From Oscillospiraceae bacterium (lineage in GTDB: Bacteria > Bacillota > Clostridia > Oscillospirales > Acutalibacteraceae), in contig WRMQ01000018.1 of NCBI GenBank assembly GCA_009777055.1, positions 1-34,075 on the forward strand: a DNA stretch of 34,075 nucleotides, in the 5' to 3' direction. The notes beneath the pieces were generated by a model. The model was not told the origin of the DNA. It was given only the letters and a program-made list of their open reading frames with translations, and ran no database searches. Position 1 is the first letter of the stretch, and the number at the start of each line of letters is the position of its first letter. Below, piece after piece: positions 1 through 6,083 of this stretch. The position numbers and the translations under genes were made by a program.

Positions 1-211
1 GCGGTCTGTGCGACCTGTCCAAAAGCGATTGCCACGTCCCATCGTAACGCTTTCGCCACCGCTTTACATTGCTAAGCGGCTCCCCAAACACGTACGCAGC
101 GAAGCTGTTGCCCTTCTTTTGCGCCTTCCTGACCACGTGCTCGCGCCTGCGCGCTTTTTGTGCCGGTCTTTTCGCTTGACTTTTGCTCTCTTTTCGTGCT
201 ATTCTGTTCAT
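1..211 (-). CDS. IS transposase, N-terminal part (cut by window edge)
   Basis: This minus-strand frame starts at ATG 211-209 and stays open for 70 codons to the window edge, so only the N-terminus is visible. The protein is strongly basic at first and then carries a helix-turn-helix-like segment ending in NVKRWRKRYDGTWQSLLDRS. That pattern is typical of the N-terminal DNA-binding domain of IS481/IS3-type integrase-core transposases; the DDE catalytic core would lie left of the window. An AGGGGGG ribosome site sits about 8 bases before the ATG. The rest of the element, its left end and its inverted repeats cannot be seen. It adjoins the duplicated toxin-antitoxin locus, consistent with a mobile or rearranged neighbourhood. 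Family assignment is by motif recognition only. Confidence 0.6.
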   Translation of the reverse strand, partial: MNRIARKESKSQAKRPAQKARRREHVVRKAQKKGNSFAAYVFGEPLSNVKRWRKRYDGTWQSLLDRSHRP

Positions 212-389
212 CGGAAGCCCCCCCTGATCTGGTGAATGTCTTTGTGGTGATTTCATTCTACCATATCTGGCAAGGGCTTCCTACCCTTTGGGTCATATCA
301 TTGTAACATATACATTTGTTTGGATTTTTTGTTAGAAATCTGTGAAGATAAAATGAAGATAAAATTTGGTAGAAAATAGAAAAAACGTG
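212..389. other. Non-coding spacer between IS edge and toxin locus
   Basis: I see no gene here. It presumably holds the transposase upstream region and the start of the duplicated unit: the motif GAAGATAAAATTT near 353-366 recurs near 748-761. No clear IS terminal repeat could be identified. Confidence 0.4.
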
Positions 390-418
390 TTGATTTTGTC
401 AACACGCTGTGTTATACT
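390..418 (+). promoter_or_regulatory. Sigma-A promoter of type I toxin mRNA
   Basis: TTGATT (390-395), a 17-base spacer and TATACT (413-418) form a near-consensus promoter reading into the small hydrophobic ORF at 497. Transcription would start near 425. The leader contains a GGCC-GCAAA-GGCC hairpin at 425-437. A second hairpin, CCCC-GAAA-GGGG (475-486), buries the GGGG of the ribosome binding site, as expected for a toxin mRNA that is poorly translated unless processed. Confidence 0.7.
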
Positions 419-496
419 ATTCCAGGCCGCAAAGGCCACCTGTGCTGCGTGCTTGCGCGGGAACGGCGACGTCTCCCCGAAAGGGGTGAGAGATGC

Positions 497-577
497 ATGG
501 TAGAAATCCTCATGGCGATGGCGTTTTGCTATCTTGCGATGATGCTCTACGTACGCGAGCTCAATAAAAAAGACTAA
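497..577 (+). CDS. Small hydrophobic peptide, putative type I toxin (26 aa)
   Basis: ATG at 497 begins a 26-residue peptide with a hydrophobic, Met/Ala/Leu-rich stretch (about residues 4-18, with AMAFCYLAMMLYV in it) and a charged tail ending RELNKKD. One membrane helix followed by a short polar tail, with the stop codon lying inside the terminator stem, is the architecture of Fst/TxpA/BsrG-type type I toxins, which insert into the membrane. The ribosome site AAGGGGTG lies at 481-488 and is sequestered in a GAAA-loop hairpin. A consensus promoter on the opposite strand (675-703) drives a convergent RNA through the shared terminator, which would be the antitoxin. I do not recognise this peptide as a named family member, so the function is inferred from architecture. 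An alternative start at 493 gives an unrelated non-hydrophobic 24-mer and is less likely. Confidence 0.6.
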   Translation: MVEILMAMAFCYLAMMLYVRELNKKD

Positions 578-668
578 CCGCCCCCTGCCTACCAAGCTCG
601 GGCGGTTAGCTTTTAGCATTTTTATCATAGGAGGCTAACCGTTCTTGTCAGCACCAGCCCCCTTGACC
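563..668 (-). ncRNA. Putative antisense antitoxin RNA, copy 1 (~105 nt)
   Basis: The RNA is predicted from a fully consensus minus-strand promoter (-35 TTGACA at 703-698, -10 TATAAT at 680-675) and the bidirectional terminator at 574-609. It would start near 668, run convergently toward the toxin ORF and overlap its 3' end and terminator. It contains the string GGTTAGCCTCCT, which includes an anti-Shine-Dalgarno-like CCTCC. This arrangement matches RNA II/Fst- and RatA/SR-type antitoxins of type I systems. The ends are estimates from promoter and terminator positions. Confidence 0.6.
574..620. terminator. Bidirectional terminator shared by toxin mRNA and antisense RNA
   Basis: CTAACCGCCC (574-583) pairs perfectly with GGGCGGTTAG (600-609) around a 16-base loop. 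T-rich tracts follow on both sides: CTTTTAGCATTTTT on the plus strand and TCTTTTTT on the minus strand. The toxin stop codon TAA is inside the left arm. A terminator shared by convergent RNAs gives roughly 55 bases of toxin/antitoxin complementarity. Confidence 0.75.
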
Positions 669-674
669 TCTTTC

Positions 675-703
675 ATTATACAGTCTGTATCATGAAATGT
701 CAA
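675..703 (-). promoter_or_regulatory. Consensus promoter of antitoxin RNA, copy 1
   Basis: Read on the minus strand, TTGACA (703-698), exactly 17 bases and TATAAT (680-675) match sigma-A consensus at every position. It is stronger than the toxin promoter, as expected when an unstable antitoxin RNA must be in excess. Confidence 0.8.
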
Positions 704-780
704 GGGGTCTTCTGATTTTTGAGGAATCTGATTTTTGAGGAATCTGCGAAGATAAAATTTGCTTTTGTTAACGCGCTGTG

Positions 781-874
781 GGCGATGGCGTTTTGCTATC
801 TTGCGATGATGCTCTACGTACGCGAGCTCAATAAAAAGACTAACCGCCCCCTGCCTACAAGCTCGGGCGGTTAG
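781..874 (+). pseudogene. Second toxin copy, decapitated and frameshifted
   Basis: Bases from 781 repeat the toxin gene from GGCGATGGCG onward almost exactly. Everything upstream (the -10 element, leader hairpins, ribosome site and first codons) has been deleted: the upstream remnant GTTAACGCGCTGTG joins directly to the middle of the coding region. One A is missing from the AATAAAAAAG run, so the frame from the internal ATG 785 runs past the normal stop to TAG 872-874. Expression as a toxin is therefore unlikely. The terminator stem (840-849 with 865-874) and the antitoxin promoter downstream are preserved. Confidence 0.65.
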
Positions 875-933
875 CTTTTAGCGCTTTTATCATAGGAGGC
901 TAACCGTTCCTGTCAGCACCAGCCCCCTTGACC
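830..933 (-). ncRNA. Putative antisense antitoxin RNA, copy 2 (orphan)
   Basis: The second unit keeps the complete minus-strand promoter (TTGACA 968-963, 17 bases, TATAAT 945-940) and the terminator stem 840-874 followed by TCTTTTT. It should therefore still produce a ~104-nt RNA nearly identical to copy 1, although its own toxin gene is broken. It could act in trans on copy 1 or on related toxin loci elsewhere. Ends are estimates. Confidence 0.55.
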
Positions 934-939
934 TCTTTC

Positions 940-968
940 ATTATACAATCTGTATTATGAAATGTCAA
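940..968 (-). promoter_or_regulatory. Consensus promoter of antitoxin RNA, copy 2
   Basis: TTGACA and TATAAT with a 17-base spacer read leftward on the minus strand. The spacer differs from copy 1 at only a few bases, while both hexamers are unchanged, which suggests the promoter is still under selection. Confidence 0.75.
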
Positions 969-1025
969 GGGGGTCTTCTGATTTTTGAGGAATCCGAGAA
1001 GCAAAAAATTGTGGGCCGAACCCTC

Positions 1026-1054
1026 TTGCAGGCAGCTGTTTCTTGTGCTATACT
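1026..1054 (+). promoter_or_regulatory. Promoter of lipoprotein gene
   Basis: TTGCAG (1026-1031), 17 bases, TATACT (1049-1054), about 34 bases upstream of the ATG at 1088. An overlapping TATAAT follows at 1054-1059. Confidence 0.6.
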
Positions 1055-1087
1055 ATAATCAGAAAAAAACGAAAGAGAGAGCTTTGT

Positions 1088-1798
1088 ATGAAACGGAACC
1101 TTCGCATCATCCTCGCGGCGCTGCTGGCCGCGGCACTACTTCTCGCGTTCGCCGGCTGCGGCGCGGCGGAAGCCGATCCCACGGAAACCTCCGATGCTTC
1201 GCCCTCAATTCAAAGCAGTTCTGAGATATCCCCGGAAACCTCAACCGAAGCGGTAGGCGAGACAGCTCCTCCGGCAGGCTCGGACGATCTTGTTTTTCCC
1301 CTTGACCTGACCGATATTTCGAATTTTTTGATGCTCGTGGACGGCAAGAAATACACCGTGGGCGACCCCTTCAGCAAATTTGCCGCGGATTTCGAGCTGG
1401 CCAGATTACAGGCCGATATCGGCGAGACAATTCTGGACCAGGATCGCAAGATTTCAGTCAGTTTCATGAAGCCGGGCGGAGGATACGTCTACGCCAGCGT
1501 CATCAACCGCGACAAAGAAGATAAGCCCGTAAAGGACTGCAACACCGCCAGCCTGAGCTCGGACCAATTTGAGGTGACGAAATACGACTGCTCCTTCGTC
1601 GGCGGCATCATCATTGGCAAAACCACCATGGACGAGATCAAAACCCTGTTTGGCGATCCCACCCAAACCTTTGAGACAGATTCCACCATCCGCTGGGATT
1701 TCAGCCCCAAGAAGGACTATGCCATCATCAATTACAGCGTTTCTTTCGAAAAGGCGACCGGTGTCCTGACCAAGGTGGATATGCAGTACATCGTCTAG
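1088..1798 (+). CDS. Putative lipoprotein with SmpA/OmlA-like C-terminal module
   Basis: The chosen start ATG 1088 gives MKRNLRI followed by a long Ala/Leu hydrophobic stretch and the lipobox FAGC, a lipoprotein signal peptide cleaved before Cys; an upstream in-frame ATG (1043) lies before the -10 element and is rejected. After the Cys comes a Ser/Thr/Glu-rich linker (to about residue 65), then a folded domain. The C-terminal part contains GIIIGKTTMDEIKTLFGDP, which resembles the G-x-T-x-x-E-V/I-x-x-L-x-G-x-P turn of SmpA/OmlA- and BLIP-like modules. The protein should sit on the outer face of the membrane; its partner is unknown. It is monocistronic, with its own promoter. Confidence 0.6.
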   Translation: MKRNLRIILAALLAAALLLAFAGCGAAEADPTETSDASPSIQSSSEISPETSTEAVGETAPPAGSDDLVFPLDLTDISNFLMLVDGKKYTVGDPFSKFAADFELARLQADIGETILDQDRKISVSFMKPGGGYVYASVINRDKEDKPVKDCNTASLSSDQFEVTKYDCSFVGGIIIGKTTMDEIKTLFGDPTQTFETDSTIRWDFSPKKDYAIINYSVSFEKATGVLTKVDMQYIV

Positions 1799-1895
1799 AC
1801 AAAAAAACGCCTGAATAACGCCCTCATTCATACAAGCCCCTCTTGCATAGATATAAAAAGTCAAACTTTTAAATCTTGCAAGGGGGTTAATTTTT

Positions 1896-2516
1896 ATGAA
1901 CCAATTGCGCTATCCGTTCCCGCTGGAGCCGCTGCCCTATGCCTACAATGCCCTGGAGCCCAACATTGACACCCTCACCATGCAGCTGCACCACGACAGG
2001 CACCTCAAAGCCTTTGTGGACGACCTCAACGCGGCCCTGGCCGAATGCCCGGAATACCAATGCCTTTCGCTCACGCAGCTCATCCGCAATGCCGACCGCC
2101 TGCCGTCCTGCATCCGCACAGCGGTGAAGCACAACGCGGGCGGTGTATTCAACCATCTCTTTTTCTTCAACGGCATGATCCCCGGCGGACGGCCCGCAGC
2201 GGGAAACCTCGAACGGAAAATCAACTGCTGCTTTGGCAGCTTTGAAGGCTTTCAGGCGCAGTTCAAGGCCAGCGCGCTGGATGTCTTCGGCTCGGGCTAC
2301 GCCTGGCTTGTGAAAAGCAGGGCCGGGCAGCCGCGCATCATCACCACCGCAAACCAGGATACCCCGCTCACCCTGGACTGCGTTCCTCTGGCCGCCATCG
2401 ATGTCTGGGAGCACGCGTATTACCTCAAGCACTACAATGTCCGCGCGGACTACATTGACGCCTGGTTTAAAACGGCGGATTTCACAGGGGCCTCGCAGCT
2501 TTACGAAACCGCGTAA
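1896..2516 (+). CDS. sodA: Superoxide dismutase (Fe/Mn family)
   Basis: A 206-residue enzyme converting superoxide to oxygen and hydrogen peroxide in the cytosol. The N-terminal helical-hairpin domain shows LPYAYNALEP and LHHDRH. The expected metal ligands are all present: His32, His87 (in FNH), Asp169 and His173 (in DVWEHAYYLKH). FGSFEGF and FGSGYAWLV are family signatures, and the length is normal. The residues next to the second ligand (FNHLFFF) depart from both classical Mn (ANHSLFW) and Fe (WNHTFYW) forms, so the metal cannot be assigned. The ribosome site AAGGGGG precedes ATG 1896, and a strong terminator follows at 2536-2573, so the gene is probably a single-gene unit. In an anaerobe it would give oxygen tolerance. 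Confidence 0.93.
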   Translation: MNQLRYPFPLEPLPYAYNALEPNIDTLTMQLHHDRHLKAFVDDLNAALAECPEYQCLSLTQLIRNADRLPSCIRTAVKHNAGGVFNHLFFFNGMIPGGRPAAGNLERKINCCFGSFEGFQAQFKASALDVFGSGYAWLVKSRAGQPRIITTANQDTPLTLDCVPLAAIDVWEHAYYLKHYNVRADYIDAWFKTADFTGASQLYETA

Positions 2517-2535
2517 GCTTATCCCGCAAAACATC

Positions 2536-2573
2536 CACCCCGCGCGTAAAAAAATGCGCGGGGTGATTTTTTT
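2536..2573 (+). terminator. Rho-independent terminator after sodA
   Basis: CACCCCGCGC (2536-2545) pairs with GCGCGGGGTG (2556-2565), followed by a run of seven T. Confidence 0.9.
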
Positions 2574-2576
2574 GTG

Positions 2577-2605
2577 TTGCATTTTAGCGGGCTTTCATTT
2601 ATAAT
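2577..2605 (+). promoter_or_regulatory. Promoter of hisI-like gene
   Basis: TTGCAT (2577-2582), 17 bases, TATAAT (2600-2605), within an AT-rich spacer right after the sodA terminator and ahead of ATG 2664. Confidence 0.6.
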
Positions 2606-2663
2606 ATTAAATATTTCAATTATTTTAAAATTATTTTTTACTTAGAATTTAAGGGGTACTCAT

Positions 2664-3086
2664 ATGTCCATAAAAGAAAATATCGAAGAAACGATGAGCC
2701 TGTGCCTGGATTTCAAAAAGCTGTGCCGCCTGGAGGGCCAGCGGGTCATTCCCGTGGCCGTGCAAAACCAGCTGACGCGGGAGCTCATTCTCGTTGCCTA
2801 CACCAACGAAGAGGCCCTGAAGGAGACCATCCGGCTGCGGCGGCTGGTGCTGTGGAGCACCACGCGCCAAAAGCTTTGGTATAAGGGCAGCGAGGAATCC
2901 GGCAACCGGTTTTTCGTGGAGGAGATTCGCGTGAACTGCGAGCAGAATTCCCTGCTTTATCTGGTCCGGCCGGAGCGGGGCGGCATCTGCCATACCAGGG
3001 ACGCGGAGGGCAGGCACAGAAACTGCTACTACCGCAGGCTGAACCTGGAAACGGGGGCGCTGGAATTCCGGGAGGGGAAAAAGTGA
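2664..3086 (+). CDS. hisI: HisI-like protein (phosphoribosyl-AMP cyclohydrolase homologue, divergent)
   Basis: The 140-residue protein aligns by eye with HisI, which opens the adenine ring of phosphoribosyl-AMP in histidine synthesis. Signatures are IPVAVQN, LVAYTNEEAL, WSTTRQKLWYKGSEESGN and GGICHT followed by C-YYRR. Two features depart from the family. The metal-binding D-C-D-x-D motif reads N91-C92-E93-Q94-N95, so all three acidic ligands are changed. The two later Cys (109 and 121) are separated by 11 residues rather than the usual 6. No other his gene is nearby and the gene has its own promoter. It may be a neofunctionalised paralogue or an enzyme with altered metal use. ATG 2664 is supported by AAGGGG at 2651-2656. 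Confidence 0.7.
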   Translation: MSIKENIEETMSLCLDFKKLCRLEGQRVIPVAVQNQLTRELILVAYTNEEALKETIRLRRLVLWSTTRQKLWYKGSEESGNRFFVEEIRVNCEQNSLLYLVRPERGGICHTRDAEGRHRNCYYRRLNLETGALEFREGKK

Positions 3087-3102
3087 ATGCAAAAATTTCT
3101 GC

Positions 3103-3131
3103 TTGATTTTTTTCCGGCTTTAAGCTATAAT
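3103..3131 (+). promoter_or_regulatory. Promoter of SRP RNA
   Basis: TTGATT (3103-3108), 17 bases, TATAAT (3126-3131). Start is expected near 3138, upstream of the long SRP RNA stem, so the 5' end may be trimmed. Confidence 0.6.
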
Positions 3132-3171
3132 ACTATATAACATATCTGCCAATATATCAACGCAACGCATG

Positions 3172-3318
3172 GACGCTTTGTTTTGGTCATGCGGCGCGCG
3201 GGTCCTGTGCGGCGTGGTCCCGTGAACCATGTCAGGCGGGGAACCGAGCAGCATTCAGCGGTGCGCCGCGTGCGACACAGCCCGCCTGCGCGCCGTATGA
3301 CCAAGACAAAGCTTTTTC
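3172..3318 (+). ncRNA. ffs: Signal recognition particle RNA (4.5S/scRNA-like)
   Basis: The core at about 3224-3255 contains the SRP domain IV signature GTGAACCATGTCAGG, a CGG-GGAA-CCG tetraloop hairpin and GAGCAGC, the Ffh-binding asymmetric loop. A long outer stem is formed by 3175-3200 (CTTTGTTTTGGTCATGCGGC...) and 3290-3312 (...GCCGTATGACCAAGACAAAG), with several G-U pairs. A T-run follows directly and would end transcription. The RNA scaffolds the particle that targets membrane proteins. Its position immediately before dnaX is the conserved scr-dnaX-ybaB-recR order of Bacillota. I see no Alu domain of the B. subtilis type. Ends are approximate. Confidence 0.88.
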
Positions 3319-3448
3319 AATTCTCAATTCGCAATTCTCAATGCTCAATTGTTGTGCTCTTGCAAAACAGATGATGTCGCCGAAGAAATGAGATTTGCCC
3401 AAAAAATAATTGAGCATTGAGCATTGAGAATTGAGCATTGAGATTGAA
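3317..3448. repeat. Inverted repeat element between SRP RNA and dnaX
   Basis: The left arm (3317-3350) is built of tandem CAATTCTCAAT/CAATGCTCAATT words. The right arm (3408-3448) has the reverse-complement words AATTGAGCATTGAG and GAATTGAGCATTGAG. About 57 bases lie between. The arms could form a long imperfect hairpin in the dnaX leader, ending just before its ribosome site. Confidence 0.65.
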
Positions 3449-3466
3449 CTGTCCGGAGGACAAGTT

Positions 3467-5071
3467 ATGTATCAGGTACTTTACCGCAAATGGCGCTCGC
3501 CCTCCTTTGCTGAGGTGGTGGGGCAGCCCCATGTGACGACCACACTGCTGCGCGCGCTGGAAAGCGGGCGGCTGTCCCACGCCTATCTCTTCACCGGGCC
3601 CCGGGGCACCGGCAAAACCTCCTGCGCCCGCATTTTGGCCAAGGCCGTGAACTGCGAGGCTCCCCAAAACGGCGAGCCCTGCAATAAATGCGCGCTGTGC
3701 AGGGGCATCGACAGCGGCTCGGTGCTGGACGTCATCGAAATCGACGCCGCCAGCAACAACGGCGTGGACAATATCCGCGACCTGCGGGACGAGACGAACT
3801 TCACCCCCGCCCAGGGGAAATACCGCGTATACATCATCGACGAGGTTCACATGCTTTCCGCCGGCGCCTTCAACGCCCTGCTCAAAACCCTGGAGGAGCC
3901 ACCCTCCTACGTGATCTTCATTCTCGCCACCACGGAGGTGCATAAGCTCCCCGCCACGGTGCTTTCCCGCTGCCAGCGCTTCGACTTCCACCGCATTTCC
4001 GCCGAGGATGTGCGCGTCCACCTGCTTCATGTGGCGCGGGAGGAGGGCATTGCTCTGGAGGAGGACGCCGCCTGGCTCCTGGCCCGGGTGGCCGACGGGG
4101 CCATGCGCGACGCGCTGTCTCTGCTGGATCTCTGCCGGGTGGAGGGCGGAGCCGTTACCGCGGCCCACGCGGCCCGCTGCGTCGGCATGGCGGACCGGCG
4201 CTATTTATTTGAACTCACCGGCGCCTGCCTGCGAAAGGACATCCCCGCCTGCCTGGCGCTGCTGCATACGCTTTATCAGGACGCCTGCGACATGGAGCGC
4301 CTGTGCGAGGAGCTGCTGCGCCATCTGCGCAACCTCCTGATCCTGCGCACGGTGAAGCATCCCCGGGATCTCGTCGTATGCACCGAGGAGGATTTTAAAT
4401 TATATCAGGAGCAGGCCGGGCAGGCAAGCGATGCCTTACTGCTGCGCTTCATGGAATCCCTGGAGGAGACCTCCGCCACCCTGCGGCGCGGAGGCGACCG
4501 CCGCATGGAAATGGAGCTGGCCCTCATCCGCCTTTGCGTGGACACCCGGAAGGAGCCGCCCGTTCAAAATGCGGCCCCGCGGGAGGATGCCGCCCTTTCG
4601 CGGCGCCTCGCGGCGTTGGAGCGCTCTGTGGCGGCGCTGCAAAAAGATCAGGCTTTCCCGTCCGATGATACAATCAACAAAGAACGCAAGCCGATGGAGG
4701 AACCGCCCGCACCGGAGCCGGAGGAGATCTCCCCCCAGGAGGACGAGCTGCCCTTCGGCGAATGGGAGGAGGTTCTCGCGCTGCTGAAAACCGCCAACCC
4801 GCCGCTTTCCGGGATTCTCACCGGCTCCCGCGCCTTTACCCGGGGCGATTTCGTGCTCATCCAGTCGGAAAACCCCTCCCTGCCGGTTTTCCTCAACCAG
4901 GCAAGCCACGCCGCCAGCCTGAAGGAGCTCATCCTCCAGGTAACCGGCCGGCAGCGGGTGCGGCTGGGGCCGTACCGGGGGACAGCGGACGGCAGCGGCG
5001 GCGGCGGAGCGCCAAAAGACCCGCTTTCGCTGCTGGCGGAGCGGGCGGACGCGCTGGCGAGCGGGGTGTAG
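3467..5071 (+). CDS. dnaX: DNA polymerase III subunit gamma/tau
   Basis: A 534-residue clamp-loader ATPase that loads the DnaN clamp. Starting at ATG 3467 (GGAGGAC ribosome site) gives the canonical N-terminus MYQVLYRKWRSPSFAEVVGQ; the longer in-frame start at 3431 reads through the inverted repeat and is rejected. Visible motifs: Walker A GPRGTGKTS (44-52), zinc Cys63/72/75/78, Walker B YIIDEVHML (Asp125-Glu126), and sensor region ILATTEVHKLP. Domain III follows (about 230-370), then a Pro/Glu-rich linker and a C-terminal tau-like segment ending with a Gly-rich stretch. No convincing programmed frameshift site was seen. It leads a dnaX-ybaB-recR operon. Confidence 0.96.
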   Translation: MYQVLYRKWRSPSFAEVVGQPHVTTTLLRALESGRLSHAYLFTGPRGTGKTSCARILAKAVNCEAPQNGEPCNKCALCRGIDSGSVLDVIEIDAASNNGVDNIRDLRDETNFTPAQGKYRVYIIDEVHMLSAGAFNALLKTLEEPPSYVIFILATTEVHKLPATVLSRCQRFDFHRISAEDVRVHLLHVAREEGIALEEDAAWLLARVADGAMRDALSLLDLCRVEGGAVTAAHAARCVGMADRRYLFELTGACLRKDIPACLALLHTLYQDACDMERLCEELLRHLRNLLILRTVKHPRDLVVCTEEDFKLYQEQAGQASDALLLRFMESLEETSATLRRGGDRRMEMELALIRLCVDTRKEPPVQNAAPREDAALSRRLAALERSVAALQKDQAFPSDDTINKERKPMEEPPAPEPEEISPQEDELPFGEWEEVLALLKTANPPLSGILTGSRAFTRGDFVLIQSENPSLPVFLNQASHAASLKELILQVTGRQRVRLGPYRGTADGSGGGGAPKDPLSLLAERADALASGV

Positions 5072-5135
5072 TGAGTATTCACGAGCATTCATTTGATATA
5101 TCCGAAATTATCTTGATTATCTGGAGGTTTCCCAC

Positions 5136-5477
5136 ATGAAAGCACGCCTACCCGACGAGTTCCGCGGCGGAAAAGCCGGTATGATGCTGCAGCTGCAAAA
5201 AATGCAGGACGAGATTGCCCGTGTGCAGCAGGAGGTGGAGGAAAGCGTCTTCACCGCCAGCGTGGGCGGCGGCGCCGTGCAGGCCGAGGTCAACGGCAGG
5301 CATGAGCTGCTCGGCGTCAAGCTCAAGCCCGAGGTGGTTGACCCCGAGGATGTCGAAATGCTGGAGGACCTGATCCTCGCGGCGGTCAACGAGGCCATGG
5401 GCAAGGCCAGTGACGCCATGGAGCAGGGCATGCAGCGCGCCCAGGGAGGGCTCAATTTACCGGGGATGGGAATGTAA
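5136..5477 (+). CDS. ybaB: YbaB/EbfC family nucleoid-associated protein
   Basis: A 113-residue protein with the family pattern: an N-terminal amphipathic coiled-coil helix (MMLQLQKMQDEIARVQQEVEES), a central beta sheet (ASVGGGAVQAEVNGRHELLGVKLKPEVVDPEDVEML) and a C-terminal helix with a Gly/Met-rich tail. Homologues bind DNA as dimers. The ribosome site GGAGGT precedes ATG 5136. It lies between dnaX and recR, as in most Bacillota, which supports a role in DNA metabolism. Confidence 0.93.
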   Translation: MKARLPDEFRGGKAGMMLQLQKMQDEIARVQQEVEESVFTASVGGGAVQAEVNGRHELLGVKLKPEVVDPEDVEMLEDLILAAVNEAMGKASDAMEQGMQRAQGGLNLPGMGM

Positions 5478-5483
5478 GGGCAT

Positions 5484-6083
5484 ATGGAACAACAAGCCGC
5501 GCCTTTGGCAAAGCTGGCGGAGCAGTTCGGAAGGCTCCCCGGCGTGGGCCGCAAAACAGCCCAGCGCATGGCCTATTTTGTCATCAACCTGCCTGAAAAA
5601 GAGGCCAGGGAATTCGCCGATTCTATTCTGCAGGCCCATCTGAATGTCCGCAGATGCGCCGTTTGCTGCGATATCTGCGACCGGGAGCTGTGCGCGGTGT
5701 GCCGCTCCTCCGGGCGGGATACGTCCACCATCTGCGTGGTGGAGGACCCCCGGGACGTGATGGCCATTGAGCGCACCCGGGAATACCGCGGGCTCTATCA
5801 CGTGCTCCACGGCGCGATTTCCCCGCTGAACGGCGTCGGGCCGGAGGCACTTACCGTCAAGGAGCTTCTCGCCCGCTTTGCGGAAGGCGGCGTGCGGGAG
5901 GTCATCATGGCCACGAACCCCAAGGTGGAGGGAGAGGCCACGGCGATGTATCTTTCCCGGCTGATCAAGCCCCTGGGCGTCACCGTGAGCCGTTTGGCCT
6001 ACGGCGTCCCCATCGGCTCGGATCTGGAATACGCCGACGAGGTCACGCTGGCCCGGGCCCTGGAGGGCAGAAGAAATATTTAG
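5484..6083 (+). CDS. recR: Recombination mediator protein RecR
   Basis: A 199-residue protein with helix-hairpin-helix FGRLPGVGRKTAQRMAY (about 16-32), a four-Cys zinc finger (CAVC-CDIC-type motif, residues 59-74), a Toprim domain starting ICVVEDPRDVMAIE, and the Walker-B-like YGVPIGSDLEYADEVTL at the C-terminus. It acts with RecF/RecO to load RecA at gaps. The 6-base gap after ybaB indicates co-transcription. The length is standard. Confidence 0.97.
   Translation: MEQQAAPLAKLAEQFGRLPGVGRKTAQRMAYFVINLPEKEAREFADSILQAHLNVRRCAVCCDICDRELCAVCRSSGRDTSTICVVEDPRDVMAIERTREYRGLYHVLHGAISPLNGVGPEALTVKELLARFAEGGVREVIMATNPKVEGEATAMYLSRLIKPLGVTVSRLAYGVPIGSDLEYADEVTLARALEGRRNI

Larger units (their letters stand above)
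733..995. repeat. Second unit of a tandem duplication of the toxin-antitoxin locus
   Basis: The segment repeats the ~353-732 unit with internal deletions in the promoter/leader region. Unit ends share the phrase TGATTTTTGAGGAATC (near 713-728, 727-745 and 979-994). Sequence from the toxin C-terminus through the antitoxin promoter is nearly identical between units, indicating recent duplication. Confidence 0.7.

Noticed and set aside
493-567. Alternative 24-codon frame from ATG 493
   Set aside because: The product is polar and unlike type I toxins; the ATG 497 frame gives the hydrophobic peptide whose stop lies in the terminator.
332-628. Minus-strand frame of 98 codons across the toxin locus
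   Set aside because: It runs antisense through a promoter, leader hairpins and terminator, has no protein-like pattern and no good ribosome site.
4625-4650. CAAAAAG in dnaX as a programmed frameshift site
   Set aside because: In the reading frame it is CTG CAA AAA GAT, not a proper X XXY YYZ heptamer, and I saw no clear downstream stimulatory hairpin.
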